From Chryseobacterium taiwanense (GTDB taxonomy: Bacteria > Bacteroidota > Bacteroidia > Flavobacteriales > Weeksellaceae): a stretch of 64,000 nucleotides of DNA. The position numbers and the translations under genes are program-made. The stretch covers positions 62,001 to 126,000 of the forward strand of contig NZ_JWTA01000003.1 in assembly GCF_000813825.1 (NCBI RefSeq), written 5' to 3'. The notes beneath the pieces were generated by a model, which was not told the DNA's origin, did not search any database, and was given only the letters and a program-made list of their open reading frames with translations. Positions 1 through 8,879 of this stretch are shown here, piece after piece. How positions within the stretch are numbered: position 1 is the stretch's first letter; each line of letters opens with the position of its first letter.

Positions 1-597
1 CATTCCGTCGTTTTTTACCAACACTTTATCATCTAAAGTATTTGTATTTACTGAAGAATTTCCACGGATAATATCTACAAGATTCAAAGTTCTGTCAACA
101 GGCATTTTGAATCTTACAACATATGGAGTTTTTTCATCTAATAATTTTTGAACCTCCTCTTCAGAAAGTGCAAGACTGTTTCTTAAACGATTTCTTGTTT
201 TATTGTCATAAGAGAAAACATCACCTCTTGCTTCATATTCGGCACGAATTGCATCCAGCTCTTCGGCAGTATCAAAAGCGATGTAAGCATAATCCGTTTT
301 TAAGATTTGCTTTGTATATCTGTCGTAAATATCTCTTCTTTCAGACTGTCTGTACGGAGCAAATTTCCCTCCTTTTTTAGGACTTTCATCAGCGATGATT
401 CCACACCATTCAAGGGCTTCCTCTATATATTCTTCTGCTCCTTCAACGTATCTTGCAGTGTCTGTATCTTCAATTCTTAATACAAACTCACCACCCTGAT
501 TTTTAGCAAAAAGATAATCATATAATGCGGTTCTTACACCTCCTAAATGCAAAGGTCCTGTAGGACTTGGAGCAAAACGAACTCTTACTTTCTCCAT
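1..597 (-). CDS. gltX: Glutamyl-tRNA synthetase, N-terminal 199 residues (cut by window edge)
   Basis: Class I aminoacyl-tRNA synthetase that charges tRNA-Glu in the cytoplasm. Reading the minus strand from the ATG at 597 gives MEKVRVRFAPSPTGPLHLGG, the family signature, with the HIGH motif appearing as HLGG at residues 17-20. The frame stays open for 199 codons to base 1, so the C-terminal part, including the KMSKS loop and anticodon-binding domain, lies outside the window. The identification is firm. I cannot tell the discriminating from the non-discriminating form with only the N-terminal portion. Confidence 0.95.
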   Translation of the reverse strand, partial: MEKVRVRFAPSPTGPLHLGGVRTALYDYLFAKNQGGEFVLRIEDTDTARYVEGAEEYIEEALEWCGIIADESPKKGGKFAPYRQSERRDIYDRYTKQILKTDYAYIAFDTAEELDAIRAEYEARGDVFSYDNKTRNRLRNSLALSEEEVQKLLDEKTPYVVRFKMPVDRTLNLVDIIRGNSSVNTNTLDDKVLVKNDGM

Positions 598-663
598 TTC
601 AATTAAAATTTTGGTGCAAATTTACTCAATTTTATGTGTTTGAATAAGCTTTTTATAAATTGG

Positions 664-694
664 TTGTTTCCATCAATCATAATTTCTATTTTTG
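664..694 (+). promoter_or_regulatory. Bacteroidetes-type promoter of the cupin gene
   Basis: TTG at 664-666 is followed after 20 bases by TATTTTTG at 687-694. This matches the Bacteroidetes sigma-ABfr pattern of TTG near -33 and TAnnTTTG near -7. Transcription would start near 700, about 18 bases before the cupin ATG. Confidence 0.5.
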
Positions 695-717
695 TATAAA
701 TAATGAATTCTTAAACT

Positions 718-1062
718 ATGTTAGAAATCGGCGAAAGACCTTGGGGAAAATATTTTGTATTGGCGGATGAACCCAATTACAAATTGAAAAGAATTGAAGT
801 AAATCCGGGACAAAAATTATCTTACCAATATCACCACAAAAGACAGGAGCAATGGACGATCATCGAAGGTGATGCCACTGTAGTGCTGGATGATAAAGAA
901 ATTAGTCTAAAATACGGTGAAAGCATTTTCATTCCTTTAGGAGCAAAACATAGAATGATGAATCTTTCTGATAAACCTGTTGTTTTCATTGAAGTTCAGA
1001 CTGGAACTTATTTCGGTGAGGATGATATTGTGAGGATTGAGGATGAGTATGATAGAGAATAA
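718..1062 (+). CDS. Cupin, mannose-6-phosphate isomerase type II C-terminal-like
   Basis: A 114-residue single-domain cupin resembling the isomerase domain of bifunctional mannose-1-phosphate guanylyltransferase/mannose-6-phosphate isomerase. It carries the family opening RPWGKY at residues 7-12. Likely metal ligands are H39/H40 and E44 in the first cupin motif and H78 in the second. Standing alone without the nucleotidyltransferase domain, it could interconvert fructose-6-phosphate and mannose-6-phosphate to feed GDP-mannose. It precedes a glycan-assembly locus, which fits sugar-nucleotide supply. The family call is firm; the substrate is inferred. Confidence 0.8.
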   Translation: MLEIGERPWGKYFVLADEPNYKLKRIEVNPGQKLSYQYHHKRQEQWTIIEGDATVVLDDKEISLKYGESIFIPLGAKHRMMNLSDKPVVFIEVQTGTYFGEDDIVRIEDEYDRE

Positions 1063-1087
1063 TCTAATAATTTAGTTAATATAAAAC

Positions 1088-1843
1088 ATGACATATAAAA
1101 TTAATATAGAGAATACAGATAAATTTTTTTGGCACAGATATGATACTATATATAATGACGAACTTTCACATTTAGAAAATGTTGAGAAAATTGTTGAGTT
1201 TGGTGTTTTTAAAGGTGATTCTGTAAGGTGGCTTAATAGGAGATATCCTGATGCCAAAATTTATGGAGCGGATATTTTACCTGTACAAGTAGAATGGACG
1301 GAAAATGATAGGATTGAGTATCATCAATTGGATCAAGATAAGATTTCAGATATTCAGTCTTTTTTTGAAAAAACGGAAAATTCAATAGATCTTATTATTG
1401 AGGATGGAAGTCATTTTCCTCAGCATCAGAAAAACTGTCTTGTTATTGGGATGGATTATTTAAAGGCTGAAGGTATTTATATTCTTGAGGATCTTCATAC
1501 TTCGCATCCTCATCATGCTTATTATATTCAGCAGGGAAAAACTAAAAATTATATTTCTCCGCTTCATTTGTTATTGTTTATTGAGCACTCTATGAGCAAT
1601 AATATTGAAATTCAAAACGATAAAATTCAAGAGTTGACGACGAATTCTTTATTTAATTTTGAAGAGATTAAAAATCTAATAGATTGTATAAAAAGTATAA
1701 AAATCTACAGAAGATCTACACTTCCGAAAAAATGTTATAATTGTAATTCTTCAGATTATAATTATCATAATCTTAAATGTAAATGTGGAGCAGATATTTT
1801 TGCCGAAGCGGACTCTATGACTGCTATTTTGGTGAAAAAATAA
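1088..1843 (+). CDS. SAM-dependent methyltransferase with C-terminal zinc ribbon
   Basis: A 251-residue protein. The glycine-rich SAM-binding motif is EFGVFKGDS (37-45), and the acidic motif IIEDGSH (103-109) is typical of macrocin/mycinamicin O-methyltransferase-like enzymes. These act on sugar hydroxyls with a metal cofactor. The last 40 residues contain C216, C219, C231 and C233 (CxxC-x11-CxC), a likely structural zinc ribbon that this family does not usually have. It lies 25 bases after the cupin on the same strand and ends at a bidirectional terminator. Its position in a glycan locus suggests O-methylation of a sugar. The fold is fairly sure; the substrate is unknown. Confidence 0.7.
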   Translation: MTYKINIENTDKFFWHRYDTIYNDELSHLENVEKIVEFGVFKGDSVRWLNRRYPDAKIYGADILPVQVEWTENDRIEYHQLDQDKISDIQSFFEKTENSIDLIIEDGSHFPQHQKNCLVIGMDYLKAEGIYILEDLHTSHPHHAYYIQQGKTKNYISPLHLLLFIEHSMSNNIEIQNDKIQELTTNSLFNFEEIKNLIDCIKSIKIYRRSTLPKKCYNCNSSDYNYHNLKCKCGADIFAEADSMTAILVKK

Positions 1844-1845
1844 AT

Positions 1846-1884
1846 AAAAAAAGGTAATGTATATTCAAAACATTACCTTTTTTT
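1846..1884. terminator. Bidirectional intrinsic terminator
   Basis: A perfect 15-bp inverted repeat, with arms at 1846-1860 and 1870-1884 and a 9-base loop. It has an A-tract on one side and a T-tract on the other. It separates the plus-strand methyltransferase from the convergent minus-strand glycosyltransferase block and can serve both. Confidence 0.85.
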
Positions 1885-1885
1885 A

Positions 1886-2770
1886 TTAATACAAACTTTT
1901 AAACCAAAGTTTGAATTTCTTTGTGCCTGAAAGGTTTAGTTTTAAATCAGTCTGAGGATATTTTTTTGAAAAAAAGGATATGAATTCTTCAATATTTTTT
2001 GCTGGAAAAAAAGATATTTCTTTCCAGAGAGATTCATAAAGAGGGTGGAAATCTTTAATATGAGAATAGTTTTCTGAATTGAGTTGTTTCCAAAAGGTAA
2101 GAAACTTTGAAGTATCAAAATCGTTTTTGTGTCCCCAATTATTAATTTTTTTTACAATCTCTTCTTCTTCCCTTGCCCAAGATTGATGGATTAAATAATA
2201 GTTTAAAGATAAAGTTCTACCTTTATTAGTACGCCTTGCATATTCGTATTTTGGGTAATTGGTTATAAGCATACATTTTTCATCAAAAGGAGTTATTACA
2301 AAATAGCCATCTTCATTATGTTTGAAGAGGGTAACGAAGTTCACATCAAAATTAAATTGATTTTTTTCAGGATTTTTTAAAAGATAAGAATGTTTTCTTA
2401 AGAATTTGGATAATTTCTCAAAACCATAGGCATATTCATCTCCATCAATTTGGATATGCCAACCGTCTAATCCAATGTTTTGTGCCATCATATTTCTTTG
2501 TCTGGTTTCTAATTCCATAGGCTGCATGTTGGGTATGTAAAAACTATCTTTGTATAATACAATTTTATTTTGATGGTCAATTTTTTTTATTTCAGAGAAA
2601 ACTTCTTCTGGTATAATTACATCATTTCCTGCCCATGTTTTATTATTTTTGTCATATGAGATGATTATTTGATCTGCATAGTCATAGATCTGTTTTAAAG
2701 ATGTAAATATATATTGATAATCATAAGATAGTAAATAACCTACTTTAATGATATTTTTTTGATCTCTCAT
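1886..2770 (-). CDS. Glycosyltransferase family 2-like protein
   Basis: A 294-residue protein with a GT-A-like core. The sequence IDGDEY at residues 108-113 looks like the metal- and nucleotide-binding DxD motif of GT2 enzymes, preceded by an N-terminal region in which ADQIIISYD (32-40) resembles the GT2 second strand. It is divergent, and no canonical acceptor-side ED motif is obvious. It is the last gene of a minus-strand glycosyltransferase run that begins at 8816, 13 bases downstream of the GT2-GT4 fusion. It probably adds a sugar to a surface glycan. Donor and acceptor are unknown. Confidence 0.6.
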   Translation of the reverse strand: MRDQKNIIKVGYLLSYDYQYIFTSLKQIYDYADQIIISYDKNNKTWAGNDVIIPEEVFSEIKKIDHQNKIVLYKDSFYIPNMQPMELETRQRNMMAQNIGLDGWHIQIDGDEYAYGFEKLSKFLRKHSYLLKNPEKNQFNFDVNFVTLFKHNEDGYFVITPFDEKCMLITNYPKYEYARRTNKGRTLSLNYYLIHQSWAREEEEIVKKINNWGHKNDFDTSKFLTFWKQLNSENYSHIKDFHPLYESLWKEISFFPAKNIEEFISFFSKKYPQTDLKLNLSGTKKFKLWFKSLY

Positions 2771-2783
2771 AATTTGAAATTAT

Positions 2784-4838
2784 TTATTTGTTAGCATTCA
2801 GCAATCCGAAAATTTCACCTTTCTGGCCTTCGGTCGTAAATGGTAAAATGGCTTTAGATGAATTCTCTGAAAGTTTTTTCCAAAGACTCTCATCTTCATA
2901 AAGACGAATAATGTCTTTGGCAAGTTTGTTCTTATCATCGATTTCAGAAATAAGAGCGGTTTCTCCTTCTATTAAATCCATTCCCTCTGCACCGATTGTT
3001 GTTGTGACGATGGGTAATGAATATTCTAGAGCCTGCCCAATTTTTCCTTTCACTCCTGCGCCGTATCGTAAAGGAGCTACAGTAAGTTTTGATCCCGTAA
3101 AATAGGGCGTAATATCTTTTACAAATCCTTTTATAATAAACTTTTCAGAATTAAGTTGCAAAATATTTTCAGGCATATTCCCTCCAATGATGTTTACTTT
3201 TATCTCTGGCTTTTGTTGCCATACAATCTCCATTATTTCATGTAAAAATACGATCGCATCAATATTAGGATTGTGATTTCCTCCGCCTATAAAAAGAATC
3301 CCATCTCTGTCTTTAAAACTAATATCTTTTTCTGTCTTAATGATCTCATGAATATTACTGATTACATGAACTTTATTTTGATCAGTCCCAGTCTCCGTAA
3401 GAAAGTTTTTTTCTGTTTCACTAATCGCAATTACTTTATCACTGTTGTTTATTGCAGTCATTTCTCGCTCCTTACCTGCATGCAGTTCTTTTTCGGTGAG
3501 AGTACTTGCTCCGAGTTCTATTTCTCTTTTTAATCTCAAATACTGGAAGTCGACCATATCATATATCATTGTTTTTTTTGATAAGTATGACTTGTAATGC
3601 TTTATAAAATAATGATAAGTTTCTATTCTCGAAATCCAGACTTTGTCAATGTAACAATCCAAGCTCTTTAACTGTTTCTTTTGAGTCATGATTTCAGCAT
3701 TTTCGTTTACGTAGCTTCTCAGTATGTGAATTCCGTATGACTCATAAAGTTTAATATACTCATTGTCTATAGATTCTTCATTCATGATGATGAGATAGAT
3801 CTTATAATCATGTTTTGCAAGAAATTTCATGATCTGAACGATTCTGTTGGCTCCCGAATCATGATCAAATTTTGGAAAAAATGTTTCGACAAAAAGAATA
3901 GGAGAGTTTTTGTTGTTTTTATTTATATTTAAACCACAATCAATAACCATTTTATCTGAAAAATACTTTCCCCATCTTCCATAAAAAGTTTCTGAATTTT
4001 TCTCCATTAGCTTGGCCTTATTAGAAGATACTTTTTCAGATTGATGAGAAATATTTTCAAAATGGACAACCACCGATAAAGGCTGATAATATACGTCAAG
4101 CTTTTGTTCGTATTTTAGCCTCATACAAAAATCGGTTTCCTCATAATAGGCAGGAGCATAAGCTTCGTCCAAAAGATTTATTTCTCCATTAGTATTTATT
4201 TTTCTGAACAGAAGACTACATCCAGAACAATAGTCTACTTTTTTCAAGAAATTATATTCCGGATTATCAGGAGACTGATTTCGGCCTAAATTTACAATGT
4301 GGTGTTCATCATAAACCAAACATCCGGCTTCCTGGAGGGTGTGATTAGGATAAATAAGTTTGGAACCTACCGCACCTACAAGATCATCATTTTCGATAAC
4401 CTTTACTAGATGATCTAAAAAACCAGACTGCACAATAGTATCATTGTTCAGCAAGTGGATTAATTTTCCTTCTGCATGATTGATTCCATTATTGACGGTC
4501 TTCAAGAATCCTAGATTTTCAGTATTGCTAACAATCTTTAAACCCTCTATTTTATTCAGAATATCAAGCGTATTGTCGGTACTGCAGTCATTTACAATGA
4601 TGATCTGAAATGGAGTTTTTTCTTTAGCCTGTTCAATGGAATATAAACAATTAAGAGTATATTCTATCTGATTAAAAACGGGAATGATAATACTTACTAA
4701 AGGCTCTTGACTTGTAGAAACAAATCTTAATTTTTCCACAATCAATTCTGCAGAAATAAGCTTGTAATCCTCTTTTTTCTGGGATTTTTTGATTCGATAG
4801 TCTTTTATATAGTTTTTTATTAGCCTTTTAATGCCCAT
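2784..4838 (-). CDS. Two-domain glycosyltransferase: GT2 fused to GT4
   Basis: A 684-residue protein made of two enzymes. Residues about 47-300 form a GT2 domain: VSIIIPVFNQ (48-57), VNDCSTDNT (82-90), NNDT (131-134) and a downstream YYEETDFC acceptor-side motif. Residues about 325-680 form a GT-B, glycosyltransferase-group-1 domain, with YGAGVKGKIGQALEY near the C terminus, where this family binds the nucleotide sugar. A single chain could therefore add two successive sugars. No membrane segment is visible, so it is probably cytoplasmic and peripheral. It lies in the minus-strand glycan operon. Donor sugars are unknown. Confidence 0.8.
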   Translation of the reverse strand: MGIKRLIKNYIKDYRIKKSQKKEDYKLISAELIVEKLRFVSTSQEPLVSIIIPVFNQIEYTLNCLYSIEQAKEKTPFQIIIVNDCSTDNTLDILNKIEGLKIVSNTENLGFLKTVNNGINHAEGKLIHLLNNDTIVQSGFLDHLVKVIENDDLVGAVGSKLIYPNHTLQEAGCLVYDEHHIVNLGRNQSPDNPEYNFLKKVDYCSGCSLLFRKINTNGEINLLDEAYAPAYYEETDFCMRLKYEQKLDVYYQPLSVVVHFENISHQSEKVSSNKAKLMEKNSETFYGRWGKYFSDKMVIDCGLNINKNNKNSPILFVETFFPKFDHDSGANRIVQIMKFLAKHDYKIYLIIMNEESIDNEYIKLYESYGIHILRSYVNENAEIMTQKKQLKSLDCYIDKVWISRIETYHYFIKHYKSYLSKKTMIYDMVDFQYLRLKREIELGASTLTEKELHAGKEREMTAINNSDKVIAISETEKNFLTETGTDQNKVHVISNIHEIIKTEKDISFKDRDGILFIGGGNHNPNIDAIVFLHEIMEIVWQQKPEIKVNIIGGNMPENILQLNSEKFIIKGFVKDITPYFTGSKLTVAPLRYGAGVKGKIGQALEYSLPIVTTTIGAEGMDLIEGETALISEIDDKNKLAKDIIRLYEDESLWKKLSENSSKAILPFTTEGQKGEIFGLLNANK

Positions 4839-4865
4839 TAGAAATTGAGTTTAAGAATTAAAATC

Positions 4866-5825
4866 TTATTTTTTTAACTGCCTTTTGTTGAGTAGTTTAT
4901 CAATGTTTTGAACGACAAAACTTTTAAGCGGAAAATTCTGATTAAGGAGAGTATTGTTCTTCTTTAGCTCAATATCGAATTTATTCTTTAAGAGTTGATA
5001 TTGTGTTGAATTACTTTTAAAATTAATCAAAAACTTATTATGCCATTCTACCTGAGCTTTTATCCTGCTTTTTATACTTTTGAAGTCATTCTGATCATTA
5101 AAGCTAAAATAATCAAAAATTTGTTTAAAATACTTGCTGTCTTTATGAAAAGCAATACCACCAACCTGTTGCGTAGAATGAACCCGGTAATTAATTAATT
5201 TTTGATTGATGAAGCCCATTTTTCCTTCTACAGTTGCTAGTAGCGTGATCCATTCATCATGATGGAAATCCTGAACTTCCGGAATAGGAAACGTAGACTT
5301 TGCAAAATCTGTTTTTACAGCCATAGTTGCTCCCGTAGAAAAATTTCCTTTCTGAGTAAGAAAATTAAAGGTGTCAAGATGAGGTTTTTTGGCTGAATAT
5401 TTTTCAAAAACGTCCCATTTTGTGAAGTGATCTATGATTATTTCGGAGTTTTCGTTCATGAGAAAACCATTGGAACAGAATGCCATCATTTCAGGTTGCT
5501 CCAGAAAATGATTTATCATTACACTCACTTTTTCAGGATACCAAAAGTCGTCCTGATCACTAAGAAAAGTGATTTCCCCAGTACAAAGTGAAATAGCTTT
5601 CTCAAAATTTTTGACACTTTTTAAAGTTTCTTCATTGGTATATACTCTGAAGATGTCCGGATATTTGTTTTCGTACAGCCTTAAAATATCCATAGTAGTA
5701 TCCGTAGACTTGTCATCACAGATTACGATTTCATCCACTTTCGTTGTCTGATTGAGGATTGAGTCTAGCTGTTCTTTAATATATTTTTCACCATTATAGG
5801 TGCAAAGTGCAACAGAAATTTTCAT
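4866..5825 (-). CDS. GT2 glycosyltransferase, copy 1 of a duplicated GT2/CgeB-like pair
   Basis: A 319-residue GT2 enzyme opening MKISVALCTYNGEKYI, with CDDKSTD and the DxD-type segment FLSDQDDFW. I chose the ATG at 5825 because it gives this family opening and overlaps the upstream stop in ATGA, a sign of translational coupling. An upstream in-frame ATG at 5882 would add 19 unrelated residues inside the neighbouring gene. It shares long blocks with the GT2 at 6871-7842, including VKNFEKAISLCTGEI and FHHDEWI. It probably transfers a sugar (rhamnosyltransferase-like) in surface-glycan synthesis. Confidence 0.8.
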   Translation of the reverse strand: MKISVALCTYNGEKYIKEQLDSILNQTTKVDEIVICDDKSTDTTMDILRLYENKYPDIFRVYTNEETLKSVKNFEKAISLCTGEITFLSDQDDFWYPEKVSVMINHFLEQPEMMAFCSNGFLMNENSEIIIDHFTKWDVFEKYSAKKPHLDTFNFLTQKGNFSTGATMAVKTDFAKSTFPIPEVQDFHHDEWITLLATVEGKMGFINQKLINYRVHSTQQVGGIAFHKDSKYFKQIFDYFSFNDQNDFKSIKSRIKAQVEWHNKFLINFKSNSTQYQLLKNKFDIELKKNNTLLNQNFPLKSFVVQNIDKLLNKRQLKK

Positions 5826-6871
5826 GATTGGTGTTTCAAAATGGGTATATAATCTGGAGTTTCCAACATATTTGCGATCCAATTTTCAAAGCTATATTTG
5901 AAATAAATTTCTGAATTTAATTCGTGATAGGGGGTTGCAAGAAATTGAACCAAATCCTCTAGTTTTCTTTCACCTAGTATGAAGATATTTTCCGGATGGT
6001 AAAAATCATATTTTTTAATTTCCGGATTATTAGTGACCAGTTTTTTCTTTAACCCGATAGCTTCAAAAGTTCGTAGAGACAGCCCGTTATGAACATCATT
6101 TAAAAGATCTAAAATGGCTTTAGAGCTCTTTATGTGCTCGTAATTTTTTTTGAAATCAAAAATTTCTGTAATATGAGTAATACCGGTTTCTGGATTTCTT
6201 TCAATATATTTTTTGGAACTTCCAATAACATTAATGTCGGTTTTCAAGCCCTGTTTTTTCAAAAAAGAAGATACTTCAATAAGCAAAGGCATCCGATTTT
6301 CTATATGACTTCCAATAAAAAAAATATCATTTTGTGGACTAGAACTGTTGGTAAGGTCAAAATCAAAATAAAAATTAGTGATCAGTTTAAACTTTGGATC
6401 GAATTTTAAATCTGTTTCATCAAAGACAAAAAAGTGATCAAAATATTTCACTTTATTATAGATCTCAGGATACCTATTTAAACCATCCCATTGGTAGCCA
6501 ATAAGTTTTTGAGTTTTACTTTTTATTTTTTCAATGATTTCATCATTAAGAAGATCAGGTCTTATAATAAGAGCATAATCCGTTTTCTGTGAAAGGGAAT
6601 CCAACATTTTTGAATGCAGATCCTTTTCTATTCTTAAGCGGTTATTTTCACGGGCAATATTCTTATAAGTACGATCTCTTTTAAATATTTTATGTGAAAT
6701 ATGCTTTAGCTCATCAGAAAACGAAAGTTTGTGATGAGTCTCAGAATGTTCCAATAAAAAAACTTTCATTCCCAAATACTCGAGATTTTGTTTGAACATC
6801 TGTGGCAAACCAAAATCATTGGGAATTGAAATAATGATTGTTTTATTATTCAAAAATGAATGCTTACTCAT
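5822..6871 (-). CDS. CgeB-like GT-B protein, copy 1 of the duplicated pair
   Basis: A 349-residue protein resembling CgeB/DUF3880-type glycosyltransferases: a Rossmann-like N terminus and a C-terminal segment ISLRTFEAIGLKKKLVT... that in GT-B enzymes contacts the donor. It aligns by eye with the product of 7839-8816 over FEA(I/M)-x2-(K/E)KK and YDFY(H/P)PENI. It overlaps the downstream GT2 by four bases (ATGA) and the upstream GT2 by one (TAATG), so the run is one tightly coupled operon. The family is moderately certain. The activity is inferred from the fold and neighbours. Confidence 0.55.
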   Translation of the reverse strand: MSKHSFLNNKTIIISIPNDFGLPQMFKQNLEYLGMKVFLLEHSETHHKLSFSDELKHISHKIFKRDRTYKNIARENNRLRIEKDLHSKMLDSLSQKTDYALIIRPDLLNDEIIEKIKSKTQKLIGYQWDGLNRYPEIYNKVKYFDHFFVFDETDLKFDPKFKLITNFYFDFDLTNSSSPQNDIFFIGSHIENRMPLLIEVSSFLKKQGLKTDINVIGSSKKYIERNPETGITHITEIFDFKKNYEHIKSSKAILDLLNDVHNGLSLRTFEAIGLKKKLVTNNPEIKKYDFYHPENIFILGERKLEDLVQFLATPYHELNSEIYFKYSFENWIANMLETPDYIPILKHQS

Positions 6872-7842
6872 TACTTTATTGTTCTTTTTTTACTAAAAAT
6901 ATCCGCTGTACTGAGTACGAAAAATTTAAAAGGAAATTTTTTCTTCATACTTTTCCTATGCAAATCGAAAAGTTCTTTGCTTCTTTTTAAAATTTCCTGA
7001 GAAATTTCGGTATTTATATTGCCTTTTTCAGAGAGTAGAGCTTGATGTTTATAATAGCTTTGGCTCAATCTTTTCAAGAACTTTTTATATTGTGAGAACG
7101 TTTTTTCTTCCGAAAACAGATTAAAATGATTAGTTAATCTCTTTCTTGTCGTCTCATTATTATTGTAAGATACTCCTCCTACCTGTTGATCATCGTGAAT
7201 TCTGTATTTGAACAGTTTTTCATCAATCATTATAAAACTTTTTCGGTAAGAGGTTACTAAAGCAATCCATTCATCATGATGAAACCCTTCTTTGATAGGA
7301 ATGGGAAGAATATTGTTTTTTATACTACTTCTAAAAGCCATTCCTGCACCTGTTGCGATGTTTTCTATAAAAGCAATGATATTGAAATAATCAACCATTA
7401 TCTTTTGATCTTTTAAAAGTTGTGGGACACTCCAAATGCTAAGATGATCTATAAAATTACCGTCACTATTAATAAATGTACCGTTACTGCAAATTGCATT
7501 GATCTGCGGATATTCACTAAAATAATGAATAAAGGTTTCTACTTTTACCTCTTCCCAAATATCATCCTGGTCGCTCAGAAAAATAATTTCTCCTGTACAA
7601 AGTGAGATTGCTTTTTCAAAATTTTTGACACTTCGTAAATTCTTTTCATTAATATGAATTTTGAAGATTTCAGGAAATTTCTTTTGATATTCGCTTAGTA
7701 TTTGATGTGTTTTATCGGTAGACCCATCGTCGCACACAACAATTTCATCTACTTTAAGAGTTTGATTTAAAATAGAATCTATTTGTTGATGAATGAATTT
7801 TTCGCCATTATAGGTGCAAAGTGCAACAGATATTTTTGTCAT
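6871..7842 (-). CDS. GT2 glycosyltransferase, copy 2 of the duplicated pair
   Basis: A 323-residue GT2 enzyme opening MTKISVALCTYNGEKFI, with CDDGSTDKT and FLSDQDDIW as the nucleotide- and metal-binding motifs. It is a clear paralogue of the GT2 at 4866-5825 over its whole length. The match is strongest in the first 110 residues and weaker in the C-terminal, acceptor-side half, as expected if the copies now use different acceptors. Its start overlaps the stop of the upstream CgeB-like gene by four bases. It is probably a surface-glycan glycosyltransferase of unknown specificity. Confidence 0.8.
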   Translation of the reverse strand: MTKISVALCTYNGEKFIHQQIDSILNQTLKVDEIVVCDDGSTDKTHQILSEYQKKFPEIFKIHINEKNLRSVKNFEKAISLCTGEIIFLSDQDDIWEEVKVETFIHYFSEYPQINAICSNGTFINSDGNFIDHLSIWSVPQLLKDQKIMVDYFNIIAFIENIATGAGMAFRSSIKNNILPIPIKEGFHHDEWIALVTSYRKSFIMIDEKLFKYRIHDDQQVGGVSYNNNETTRKRLTNHFNLFSEEKTFSQYKKFLKRLSQSYYKHQALLSEKGNINTEISQEILKRSKELFDLHRKSMKKKFPFKFFVLSTADIFSKKRTIK

Positions 7843-8816
7843 TTACTCAGATTAAAAACCGTGTTTACCCAATTATCGAGAGTATATTTATAATATATTT
7901 CCTGTGGAATACTTTGATATTCAGTTTCAAAAAAAGATTTTTCAACATTACTGAAATCATCATTCAGAATTAAGATATTCTCGGGATTATAAAAATCGTA
8001 ATTTTTAATGGTATAATTATCTGTAATAAACTTTTTTTCTAACGCCATTGCCTCAAAAATACGAAAACTTAGCCCCATTTGATTATTTCGCTGAAGATCA
8101 AGGATGACTTTTGTATTTTTATACAATTTGGGCAAAGATTGTTGGGGAACATTCTTCGTTCTGAACTTTAAAATCTCAATATTCTTTTTATCTACAATCT
8201 GAGTAATTTTCTTTTTCCAGCTTTTCTTTCCGGCAACAATGGTTCTGAAACAGATATTCAGAGGGTTGATTTTATTAATAAGAAGGTTGAGTCTCAATAA
8301 TCTTTGGGTATCGTATGAAGTAATGTAGAAAAGGTCAAGCTTGGGATGCTGCTTTTCTGCAGGACAAAATTCCAAATAATTATAATTGGTAATTTTATTA
8401 AACCCAAACTTAATTACATCTTCATCGTCAAACGAAAAAACGGTGTCAAAAAAGTGTAAAATATGCTCAGCCGGATTTCTTGACATGCTGTCGTAAAGAT
8501 AGGCGATGTTTCGGGTAGCATATTTTCTAATCTCTTTATGGACTCTTTCCTCAATAGCTTCCGGATTGATCACAAGGATTTGATCCTGCTTTCCTATTTT
8601 TTGCAATGATTCTATGATGAAATTTTGTCTTTTTCCATGCTTAAGATTTTTGCCTAAGAAAATTTTACTAAAGGTATTTTTTACTCTTGCCCCCAAATTT
8701 TTGTGAGTGAAAGCTCCAATGTTGATATGGTATGCCTCAATGCCTTTTTCTCTGAGCTTATTAACGATATGCTCGTCATAATGCCAAAAATCAAAACTAA
8801 TCAAACAAATTTTCAT
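7839..8816 (-). CDS. CgeB-like GT-B protein, copy 2 of the duplicated pair
   Basis: A 325-residue protein with a Rossmann-like N terminus (MKICLISFDFW) and a C-terminal donor-site-like segment (LSFRIFEAMALEKKFIT, then YDFYNPENILIL). It matches the CgeB-like product of 5822-6871 and, like it, is followed immediately by a GT2 gene, giving the order CgeB-like, GT2, CgeB-like, GT2. It is the first gene of the minus-strand run; 63 bases separate its start from the divergent GT4 gene. The biochemical role is inferred. Confidence 0.55.
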   Translation of the reverse strand: MKICLISFDFWHYDEHIVNKLREKGIEAYHINIGAFTHKNLGARVKNTFSKIFLGKNLKHGKRQNFIIESLQKIGKQDQILVINPEAIEERVHKEIRKYATRNIAYLYDSMSRNPAEHILHFFDTVFSFDDEDVIKFGFNKITNYNYLEFCPAEKQHPKLDLFYITSYDTQRLLRLNLLINKINPLNICFRTIVAGKKSWKKKITQIVDKKNIEILKFRTKNVPQQSLPKLYKNTKVILDLQRNNQMGLSFRIFEAMALEKKFITDNYTIKNYDFYNPENILILNDDFSNVEKSFFETEYQSIPQEIYYKYTLDNWVNTVFNLSK

Positions 8817-8879
8817 ATCACAAAAATAAAGATTTTAAATTTTAAATTTATACTTTTGAGCCAAAGCCCACTATTTCTA

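Noticed and set aside
123..380. Open frame on the plus strand
   Set aside because: Antisense to gltX, which is clearly coding on the minus strand; no promoter or family match.
8703..8879. N-terminal extension of the GT4 gene
   Set aside because: The extension would be antisense to the CgeB-like gene, and the canonical family start is at 8880.
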